This document shows positions 51,325-60,522 of a stretch of 64,000 nt of DNA, piece after piece. Below the pieces are notes generated by a model. The model was not told where the DNA came from, did not search any database, and saw only the letters and a program-made list of their open reading frames with translations. The DNA is taken from positions 186,001-250,000 of the forward strand of contig JAUPFP010000054.1 of the NCBI GenBank assembly GCA_036925085.1. Reading direction: 5' to 3'. The position numbers were made by a program, and so were the translations under genes. The first letter of the stretch is position 1. Each line of letters begins with the position of its first letter. Source of the stretch: Brachycybe producta. Taxonomy: Eukaryota; Arthropoda; Diplopoda; Playtdesmida; Andrognathidae.

Positions 51325-52367
51325 TATCGTTATGAAAGAAATGTGTAAATAATGAGTTTTTTTTCTAAATTTTCTCTTAAAAGTTTCCATTTAATGCTTA
51401 TTATTATGATTACAATTGAATTGTATAAAGACAAAAATGCAAAACAGGCACAAAACAATCTCTTTGAAACATTTAGGTCCAAATTCAAAAAAACGAAACG
51501 TGGCACCTGAATTTTAACTTGAATCCTCTTTCCGCGTTACAATGTTGCTGTATAAAACTTGGTTTTTTTTTGTTAGAACCCTGCGTAGAGACATTTAAAA
51601 ACTATTTTATTGAAGAATATTTTCTTTCAAAACAGGCTTTTTCTATATCCTGTGCAGAGAGTTCGAGTTGATGGTCGAGTGCCAAGTTTTATTCTTGAAT
51701 TTGAACCTTGGTTTCCATTTAAAATCTTTTGTTTTATTATAAAATATATACGTAATATGCGCGTACAGTCGCCTCACTCTAACTTGAAACTTGTGACGTC
51801 AGAGGAGTTGACCAAAAAGTTTTCGTTATGTCATTTTGTCTAATAAAAGAAGAATGATGATAAAAGTTCTAATCAGTTTGAAACTATTTTTTATGAGAAC
51901 TTCTGTTTTTTTTCTATCCTACAAAATTACAAGTTGAACTATTTGGTTAACCCGTCTGCCGTCACAAGCTTAAAGTTAAGAGTGCGGCGATTATAACTTT
52001 GCATCGATTGCACACGCAGTTAAACAAAATAACATTTTCATAGCAAAAATAATAACAATGGCAAACGAAGCCAATGCCTTTTTAAAAGTTCAACTTTTCT
52101 CGTCTTTTCAAGACACAAACAAAATTTACATCGAAGTTTGGATTTCTTCAAGGAATGTCCATTCTAGTTCGTTAAAAGACTCGATGAGCCTTTAACGCAA
52201 TACGGAACGATTTTTACCTGTACATTTTTTGTTGTCTCTTTTTTTCAAACACACTTTTCTTTTAAAATAACATTTCGCAGCTCTCCTCATTAATTATAAA
52301 ACGACTAACAACAACAAAAACAAAACAATTTGGCAAAGTTTTCGTACGTTTTTTATGACTAATTCCG
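51325..52367. other. Convergent spacer LRWD1-like / TBC1D10-like
   Basis: No coding exon. A family B element occupies 51760-52010. The rest is AT-rich and must hold both 3' UTRs. Confidence 0.5.
51760..52010. repeat. Family B inverted-repeat element carrying TGACGTCA
   Basis: GTCGCCTCACTCTAACTTGA, AACTTGTGACGTCAGAGGAG and TTGACCAAAAAGTT on the left mirror AACTATTTGGTTAACCCGTC, TGCCGTCACAAGCTTAAAGT and TAAGAGTGCGGCGAT on the right; arms about 60 bp. The best-preserved copy. Confidence 0.7.
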
Positions 52368-54415
52368 TCAGCTCTTTCCGTTTCCCTGTCGTTTATCTTT
52401 GATTGCTCTTTGCCTTGCAATTTGCTTCGCGTGTTCGTGTTCCATATCCATTTCGTTGATTCCGATGCGCATCACCTTTTAAAAGAATTTAAAAAAATAA
52501 CCAACTTTTATCTCTTTAAGATGTTTTATGAACAGTTGATTTTAGAACTCTTTGATTTTTCTTCTGTCTTTCAATAAAATAAAGAAAAACTAGAAAGTGT
52601 TTTAAAAAACTAGAAGGGTAAACTCAATCATATCATTTTGTCAATTTAAGAAAACGTTTTTTAATTTTTGAATATAAAAAGTTTATTTTGAAAGATATCT
52701 AACATGAAACTAGTCTTAAGTGATTGATCTACCCTTCTAGTTTCTAAAACACTTTCTAGTTTCTCTTCGTTTCGCTCTCTTGAAAGACAGAATAATCAGC
52801 GTTCAAAAATCAGGTGTTCATAAAACATCTTAATTTTAAAATTTATTTCCCAGAGAGACTTATTTAAAAATAATTACTTATTATTTACTATAAAGTACAG
52901 TAAATAATATAAAATTATATTTCAAAAGTATGTTTTACCTGATCTACGAGGAAATCCTCGTGCATTATTTCACTCGGTATGTTACGAAGAACTTCTAAAG
53001 TCTCGTACATCGTCGGACACTTCTTGGTGGTATCCGGTTGTCCTAAGGCGTATTTTAGAAGCACCAACGCCGTTCGAAACATCACTTTGACACCTAATGG
53101 AAGAAGAAAAAAGAGTCCACATCGATCGTCAACATTTTTCGTCTTAGGTTTAACCTTCACAGAAGAACATATCCCAGATCCTAAGAACAGATGACCAAGG
53201 AAGAGTCCTCGTAAATACGCACATGAACCATTCAGTCATGTAAAGAACCGGTTCGATGTGTTGCTTGTTCTATGCGATATGAAGAAAAACATTGAATAAT
53301 CAACATCATCTTATTTTTAGTTGTTTGTTTTCTTACTAGCATCTTGTAAACTTGAGGAGTGACTTTCTTCAGGAGACCTTGTAATATCTCTCCATCCATT
53401 TGTATCGCTTCCTGTGAGTATTAAGAAACAGTAAAACGGGATTAATGGCGACAATCAAACGCATCGAAGTGAAGAAAGAAAAAAAAACAGATTTTAATCG
53501 AGACTTGCCAGTCCATGACTGTAATAACCGGGAAGATACTTGTCGCAAATGGAAACGAGGCACCAAAAAGCCTGTTCTGCAGGCATGTGCATCAGAAGAA
53601 TGGCTGCGATCGGAGCCTGAGCCTGGCAGTAACCGTCCACTGGATTCAGAACGGTGTACGCCTTAAGAATACGGAACAGATCCTCTTGTCTGAAAAAATA
53701 AAAAAAAAAACAGTTAAGTTTCACAAGTTCCTCCCTTATATGTGTTCGAAGTTCATATTTTAACCCGTGTCCTTCTCTGTTCATGAACATTTCGTGGAAG
53801 GGAAACTGTCGATGGAGATCTTTACGAATGTCGTCAATGTATCGAGGATCCCCAGGTTGAGACTCCAGTTCCTGCAATGAAGAAACAGAGACGGATGTTA
53901 ATTAAAATATCAACGGGTCGAATTAAGTAAATATAAACTAACGCAAAACTTGTGTTTGTTTTGTTCTAAAAGTGCCGTAGCTCCACAGAGATGTTGCCAA
54001 GCTCTGGCTCGCAACGAAGGCGGAATTCCTTTACGACATCGTTCTCTGACTTTTTTATACTTCTTAGTCATGTATTTGTCCCAGTTTTCCAACATATCCA
54101 ACCATTTAAGCTCCCTTTTACGTAAAACGTCGGCCGATAACGTCTGAAGTCTGTTAAAAAAGAAGAAAAACTTCAATTAAGACACAAATCACTTAATAAA
54201 ATGCACGAAATTCGTTACATCTCAGCGTTTTATTAAGTGAAAGGTCCTTACGTGTCGGGACGCGTGTACTGAGACCCTCCCATAAAACCGTATCGATCTG
54301 GGACCTTATCAGTTGACGTAACGGACCCATTATGAACTCCACTGGCGCTGCTCAAACTCGTATCTAAATCACTGTCGCCGTCACCCACCGAATCGTCAGG
54401 ACACGAACTTGCCAT
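52368..54415 (-). CDS. TBC1D10: TBC1D10-type Rab GTPase-activating protein
   Basis: Eight exons: 54415-54252, 54150-53943, 53871-53765, 53689-53509, 53411-53337, 53269-53155, 53093-52939 and 52475-52368; 1113 nt, 370 aa. After a short acidic start comes the family-specific [14 protein letters not shown], then the TBC domain (about 95-310). It carries both catalytic fingers: the arginine in [13 protein letters not shown] and the glutamine in [40 protein letters not shown] and [17 protein letters not shown] complete the domain. TBC1D10 (EPI64) proteins inactivate Rab35 and Rab27 in endocytic recycling and secretion. The C-terminus is short and lacks the long Pro-rich and PDZ-binding tail of vertebrate TBC1D10A. 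The intron after 53509 uses a GC donor (CTG|GCAAGT). Divergent from FBXO21. Confidence 0.93.
52515..52840. repeat. Family A element, copy A16 (both outer ends visible)
   Basis: AAGATGTTTTATGAACAGTT and TTTTAGAACTC at the left match GTTCAAAAATCAGGTGTTCA and TAAAACATCTT at the right in reverse complement. TTTTAAAAAACTAGAAGGGT mirrors ACCCTTCTAGTTTCTAAAAC. It lies in the last intron of the TBC1D10-like gene and best defines the termini of the family. Confidence 0.85.
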
Positions 54416-55314
54416 TGACACGAGGAATACACGAGTAGCGTCTTTTTGCTTAAACCATCATCGACAGCAACATCAGCAAACGGTAATCTCCAACCCCTTT
54501 AGGCCCTTAATAAGTCAATTAAAAGACATGGTTAATAAATGGACCCGTCGACACCCACACACCACAAAACTTACTACAAAGGTTACTCCCTCTGATATAA
54601 CACAAATTACGGATAAGAAAAGACGAACAATTCAAGCCGATAGTAGCAAACAAATCCGTACATCAATTTCACGGTAAATTCGACGGTAATTTCATTATAA
54701 AACTTATGAAAATGATGTCCATTTCCTATTTCAGGACATCCCAGATTCCGATCCAGAATCGCGCCGGGTATTTAAATCGATATAAACTCATCGATAATTT
54801 TTTAAAAAAAAAACGGATCGATCAGAAAGTATATTTGTTGGAGGGTGTGTCTTTTCATAAATACCAGAAGTCGTGTATTCTAACCTCTAACTCTACCATT
54901 TGTAGTCACTGTAGTCGAGCACCTGTATGAAAGTCAATGAGCCGTGAATTACTTAGGGATGAATAGAGGCTAGGCCACGTGGGCGTGTGATACTTAATAG
55001 ACGCGCCCTGTATTTTGATCAGCGAATTTTTGTCTTATCTTGTAGGGCGAACTTTTTATAATAGTTGCCATCTTGAGTCCAACTCGTAAATATTTCGTTA
55101 AGTATTGGAAAACAAAATGGATGAAGTCTACTGATTTTATGTTAAGTTAAAACACTATTGTGAGATTTCTGTGAACAGCTGACTGTATTGACACAGTAGA
55201 CGCTGGCATCTGGCTGCGTTATATAAATGGCTATGTTTTGTTTATTTATTTTCCTCTTTTACATTTAAAATGTTTGAAATTCTCTTAAAATTTGTTTTGT
55301 AAAAAGATTAAAAT
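54416..55314. other. Divergent spacer TBC1D10-like / FBXO21
   Basis: AT-rich, with no exon or clear core promoter element. A single TAGAGGCTAGGCCACGTGGG segment near 54965 includes a CACGTG E-box. Confidence 0.5.
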
Positions 55315-58300
55315 ATGTTAGAGAAATTGCCATTGGAGCTTTTGGAGTGTATTTTGAGCAACGAGATCGTTGGTCACGAGGAAATTGGCGCCGTTTCTAA
55401 AGTCTCGTCTCGATTCAGAAGTTTCTGTTGGAACTCGAACGAACTTTGGAAAACGAAATTCAGACAACGGTTTAATTACCAATTTTGGTTTTAATTAGCA
55501 CAATTATCGCACTATTTTAGCATCTAATATTTTTTTTAATCGAAGGTGGTCGAAACTATGGCATGAAATAGAAACGAAAAACTCTGATGAGATTTGGCGG
55601 GAATTATACAGACGACGAAATTTGATTCACAATCTTCTTCCAAATCAGGTTTCTTCTTCGACTTTTTAACTTATTTATTATGCGTCTATATCTGTAGATA
55701 TTGATTAAAACGTGAAAATGCTAAAGATCGAAAGAGAAACTTATAAAATTCTGGATGGAACAACTGAAATCTGTTGATAACCTACGAAAATCTACATAAT
55801 TCCTTAGAAAAACGACTTAATTTTACTTTTAGGTTGCACAGATGTCGTCAGTTGGCTACCAAAAGAATCATCTTTCGAAAACAGCTTTCGATTTTTATGT
55901 TGAAATGATGTCTGAAAACAAGTTTGGCTACGAGTTCGTCGTTGACGAGCTTAAGTGCATCTTAAACGATGGAAAAACGTATAGAATTATAATTAAAAAA
56001 ATTTAAATTCGATAGATTTTAGTTATTTTTTTTAGATATGACAACTTGACTACAAAGTATTACGCGAAGAAAGTTTTATCTTGTATCCGACAGACGCATC
56101 TTCGGACAGTCTGGAAAGATTTCTTGCTATCGAGCGATCAATCGATCGAGAAAGGTTTGATTTTTAATATTATTTCAAGTGTTCACTTGCTGATTTTGTT
56201 CTAATGTCGTTGCCAAAGGAGCCGTTCTATTGGCGCAGTGGTTTCAGCCATCTCTCGACTTTGAGCTCGACCTGAACGAACGAATGATTTCTAAATGGCT
56301 CGACGACATCGCTTCGTTGTGTTTGAAGAACGTAACGAAACTCTACAAAGACCATCCCCTATCCAGAATGAATCTGTTGCCTTCTAGCGACGAAACCGTG
56401 CACTTGTCGGGATCACTTTGGTCACCAGAACTTTGCACACAAGTTTTAAAAGCTCTTAATCAGACGATGTTCGAGGAACTCGGGTTTCGTGGTGACACTG
56501 ATCATTACTATTCGACCAAAAACTCGTACATCAATAAAGTAATTTGATTTCTTAAATGAATCTGTTTTTTTTTTTAATCTGTTATTTTTTTCTTAAGGTT
56601 TTGGAACAGAAGACTGGAATTCCGATAACTCTTTGTATCGTTTACATGTGTGTCGCTCGGCGATTGGGGGTTGTTTGCGAACCTGTTGGGTATCCAGTTC
56701 ATTTCTTACTACGTTATCTGCAACATCCAACGTATGATATGTTTTTTAACTAAATAATTTTGAGAGCAAGAAATACTGAAATATATATGCAGGAATATCG
56801 TTTTCTACAGTTTTTGTATATTTCTGAAGAGAATATGCCCTCTCTCAGGTTAATTAGGACACATTGGGAACTAGATGGTTTATAAACAGCAGATTTTCGA
56901 AGCCTCGTTATTCTGCCTTTCAGAAGAACAAAATGAAGTGAAACAAGAAAGAGTTTTAGAAACTAGAAAGGCAGCTCCAAACACGTTTTTAACACTTTAA
57001 GACATTCTAGTGTCTCTTAATTTTTCCTCCTGAAAGACAGAAAAACGAGAATTGGTGAGGGGCGTTTACACTTTAAAAACCTTCGTAAGGAGAGACGAAA
57101 AAAGCGCTGTTACCAAGTAAAGAGTAAGGATTAAAGTGTTCCACTTGACTTTAGGCTTTCTATGGATGAGCAATACACTTATATCGACGTCTTTGGTAAA
57201 GGAACGTTCCTGCGAGAGAACGAATTGAATGTAATAATTCGTGGAGTTTCCGAAGTTCCACAGTCGGATTGGTTTAACATTTCTCCTCAGGCTGTAAAAA
57301 TGCACATTTTAAACCTTTATAAGGAGCTTATTTGTTTTGCTTGTTTATTTTTAAGGTGTTTGAAAGGATGACTGGTAACTTGGTTGAATATTCTCGTCAT
57401 CATTTTAATGAAGGAGACGTCATCCACAATTGTCTTATGGAAGCTCTGGAACTGATGCTCTTACTTCGACCACACGACATTGAGCAACGTCTTTTCCTGT
57501 GTCGCGTCTACATCACTTTGAACATTAATCTTGCAGAAGTTCATTTTGTCGATTTCGTACCGATTTCAATGGTCATCTTAAACCTTTTTGTCTTTAGGTT
57601 ATGTCCACTCTTGAAGCTTGTAAGACTGAAAGAAACGCTGAACTCGTTGAGCATTTAAGAGAACGGTGTGAGGTGGAATTGCAAGAGTCAAATAAGGAAA
57701 CCAAGGTATTGAGATACAATGGAAAACGTTTAATGCGATATTTAAGGGAATAGAACATCTTTTTTTTCTTGTTAAGGTAGTTATCGAACTCTCGGAAATA
57801 CACTGTTTAAGTGATTGAGCTACCCTCCTAGTTTCTAAAACACTTTCAAGTTTCTCTTCATTTTCAGTTACACTTTAAAACTACTTTTAAGTTTCGTTTT
57901 TCTCTGTAATTACGTTTAGATTTTTTCTATTTGATATTTACGAGCTTTTTTGGTTGTTGTTTTGTAAATGTAGGTTGAAGTTCACGAAAGGAAACTTGAT
58001 GAGAATGTTCAGTTTGCAGTCGGAATGGTAATGTACCACAAAGTGTACCACTATAAATGCGTAATCTACGGATGGGACGAAAGATGCATGGCCAGCGAAG
58101 AATGGATCGATCGGATGGGAGTTCAACGTCTTCCAAGGGGAGAATCGCAACCATTTTATAATGTTTTAGTCGCTGATGGTTCCTTTCGTTATGCAGCCTC
58201 AGGTGGTTTTATTGGTACTGAAATTTTTTTTATTTTGCATTACCTTCGTTTTGTTTTCTTCAGAAAATCTTTACTGCAGCGAACAACCGGAGTTTGTCGA

Positions 58301-58436
58301 TCATCCGGAGATTGGAAGACATTTTGCCTCTTTTAATGGCATTCATTTCGTGCCGAACGAGGAGAAAATCAAAGAATATCCGGGTGACGAAGAAGAACTT
58401 CGGGGATACGTTCTTAACAAACAGGGAAGAATTTAA
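55315..58436 (+). CDS. FBXO21: F-box only protein 21
   Basis: Eleven exons: 55315-55469, 55546-55648, 55833-55978, 56036-56154, 56219-56538, 56598-56731, 57155-57293, 57356-57538, 57598-57705, 57974-58202 and 58264-58436; 1809 nt, 602 aa, close to the vertebrate length. F-box at residues 1-50 (LPLELLECILSNEIVGHEEI). A SirB1/transglutaminase-like domain at about 250-380 (YYSTKNSYINKVLEQKTGIP, ARRLGVVCEPVGYPVHFLLR). C-terminal HspQ/YccV-like domain at about 480-590 (FAVGMVMYHKVYHYKCVIYG, WIDRMGVQRLPRGESQPFYN). FBXO21 is the substrate receptor of an SCF ubiquitin ligase. Start: the ATG immediately opens the F-box. Introns 6 and 9 carry pieces of family A. Convergent with the tektin gene, 171 bp apart. 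Confidence 0.97.
56865..57085. repeat. Family A element, copy A17 (centre lost)
   Basis: AGATGGTTTATAAACAGCAG then TTTCGAAGCCTCGTTATTCT, GAGTTTTAGAAACTAGAAAG on the left; CATTCTAGTGTCTCTTAATT, CTGAAAGACAGAAAAACGAG and GGCGTTTACACTTTAAAAAC on the right. The inner hairpin is deleted. Confidence 0.65.
57780..57900. repeat. Family A element, copy A18 (right arm only)
   Basis: AAGTGATTGAGCTACCCTCC, TAGTTTCTAAAACACTTTCA and AGTTTCTCTTCATTTTCAGT, then ACACTTTAAAAC. It lies in FBXO21 intron 9; the left arm is absent. Confidence 0.65.
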
Positions 58437-58607
58437 CCTTAGTTTTTGTAACGAGTGTTATTTTCACTTTAAATTTTTTTAAAAAAAGTTTTACGCTTTG
58501 AATTTTTGGATTGTTTACTACATTTACGACCTAATATAATATTTGTTCATATCGTAAGTTTAGAAACGCTAGAAAGAACATTTTAAGGCAAATTTTGTGG
58601 ATTTGTC

Positions 58608-60218
58608 TCACAGACTAATAAAAGTTAATTCCATTCGAATTCCCAAGCATTTTACTTCTTCCGTTTCGATTCGCTCGATCTTTTTCGATATCTTTTGGCT
58701 TATTTCGAGCCGAGCGCGTCTGAGTGATCGCAGCGTCGCCTCTAACGCTGGAAATTGATTTATCATTTGTTCTTTTTCGTTTTCCGCTATGATCAGCTCT
58801 CTTTCGAGAACGTGACGGACGTTGTCCGCGTATTGATTGGAAGGAGTCTGTTGCTGTTGTGCGTCGTATAGCGACATTCTTCTTTTCGTTAGCTCAATAT
58901 CGGTTTCTTTTTCTTCGATCGCTTTGTCGAGTTGCGACATGGTTTTCTCGGTGACTTCCATGTGAACGTTTGTCTGCAAACAATACGAGAAAGTTATTTT
59001 AAAGTTTATAAATGGAGGGAAGGTAATAATTAAGGCCAAAAGTTTTATGCAAATGAAAATTTAAAAATGTGCAAATTGTTTTATAAAATTATGCATTTTA
59101 TGCAAACTTTTGGCTTTAATATTAATAAGTTATTTAATGACCTTGTCCAGGTGACGTTCTAGATCATTCTTCTTGTGTTGCAGGTTGGCAACGTGTTCCT
59201 GAATGGCCGTTGTCACTTTGGATGCAACCGTAGAGATTATTTCTGTTGTTGTGCAGAACATTTCGTTCACTTCATCCAGAAGAAGTTCACTAAGATGCAG
59301 TTCGTCATCAGCCACTTGGAGTATTCGATCATCGTTTGGCATCATCTTCAAGTATTGTCTCGAGGAAGCGGAGGAAGCTTTTCTGAAAAAAAAAAAAAAG
59401 GTTTGATGATTAGGCGAGTGAATGATGATCGAAATGTTTAATATTTTTAAAAGATATTGTACGTAATTGCGACCGATTCTCTAGAATTATTCGTGATTGG
59501 AAGTTGCCATTGTTGGTGTTTCAATGTGAGCGATTGTTGATCGGTGTCGAGTGCTGTACGTTTCGTATAAATGTTATGTTCTAAGGCGCTGCGTACATGA
59601 TTCATTGCACTGTGTATACATAGAAAATAGTGACATTTAAACTAAAAAAAAAGTGTCAAGTTGTTAGGTACTTCTTTTGATTTACTTAGTTCTTTCTGTC
59701 GCTTTTGCAATCGATGCGACGATTTCGTTTAGAACTTGACGTAGAATGTTCGCTTCATCGGTTAGAAGTTCGGTGACAACGTCGGCATTCTGAAATGCCG
59801 CTTTTCTGTTGGTAGTTTTTTATTGTAAAATGTTACATTCTAAGTTTTAGATATATTTTTTACCTTTGCCGAGAACATTCGTGATTAACTGCGATTAAAC
59901 GCTCACAGATTGTCACTGCTCGATCGTGACGTCTTTTGCTTGCTTCCAGTTCTTCCGTCACTTTGACGTTGTTTGAGGTACGAGTCTCGAGTTCTCTGAT
60001 CCAAAATTCTTCATCTTTTATCTTTGTTTCTGTGAATAATTTAAACACGATTGATAAATTTTAACTATTTTACGGCCCATTTTATTATTTTTACTACCTA
60101 TTGCTTGTTTTACATCAGTTCGCATTTTTTGTGTTCCTTCTTTGCTTTGCGAACACAAGTGTCCGCAATGAAGACTAAGTTGCTGAGCCCATAAAGACGC
60201 TTTTTTAGCTTCTTCCAT
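58608..60218 (-). CDS. TEKT: Tektin family protein
   Basis: Six exons: 60218-60098, 60029-59864, 59805-59686, 59609-59463, 59382-59142 and 58973-58608; 1161 nt, 386 aa. The protein is almost all coiled coil in the tektin layout. EEFWIRELETRTSNN and LIAVNHECSRQR sit where tektins have DIKFWKxELE and CLxxREKR. LLTDEANILRQVLNEI, HNIYTKRTALDTDQQSLTLK, WQLPITNNSRES and the C-terminal RRARLEISQKISKKIERIET plus CLGIR follow the family in order. Tektins form filaments inside axonemal doublet microtubules. The RPNVELCRD nonapeptide is replaced by TPSNQYADN. The N-terminus is about 40 residues shorter than usual; the ATG at 60218 is the only plausible start seen. Head to head with ODAD1-like across an X-box. 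Confidence 0.8.
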
Positions 60219-60522
60219 GTTTTCTGTGTGATTTTATTTAAGATTTCTTAACACTTAATTTATAAAGATGATGTCACGAAAAATAAATGAAATATATTCA
60301 CCTATAAGAATTTTAGTTCCCAAAAAAATTGCAAATTTTTTTATGCGTAAAAATTTGGTAAAAAAATGTTTCTGATAAAAACGGTCGTAACTAGGGACAC
60401 TGATTTTGTTTACCATAGCAACTGACCTCGTTTTATTTGCATAAATATTGATCAGTTTCGTGGGGTTTTTTTGTTGTTGGTTTCATCTTCACTCGAAGTC
60501 CATTTTTGAACTTACTTGAGTA
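60219..60522. promoter_or_regulatory. Shared bidirectional promoter region of two ciliary genes
   Basis: Only 304 bp separate the start codons of the tektin (-) and ODAD1-like (+) genes. The region is AT-rich, without a TATA box at a clear position, and holds one RFX X-box (60409-60422). Shared regulation is inferred from the layout and the motif. Confidence 0.6.
60409..60422. promoter_or_regulatory. RFX X-box TTTACCATAGCAAC
   Basis: Compared with the consensus RYYNYY AT RRNRAC, every position agrees except the first base (T for R). The right half AGCAAC is perfect, and GTTTACC with GCAAC gives near-palindromic arms. It lies 101 bp before the ODAD1-like ATG and 191 bp before the tektin ATG, inside the range usual for ciliary X-boxes. 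Confidence 0.7.

Noticed and set aside
53155-53269. An apparent loss of the WDMFF motif in the TBC1D10-like exon
   Set aside because: It came from reading the wrong frame; the correct frame gives [20 protein letters not shown], so the domain is intact.
60219-60360. An extra upstream tektin exon read from CTTATAG|GTGAAT near 60302
   Set aside because: The translation (KKFAIFLGTKILI) does not look like a tektin N-terminus, and the space is the shared promoter.
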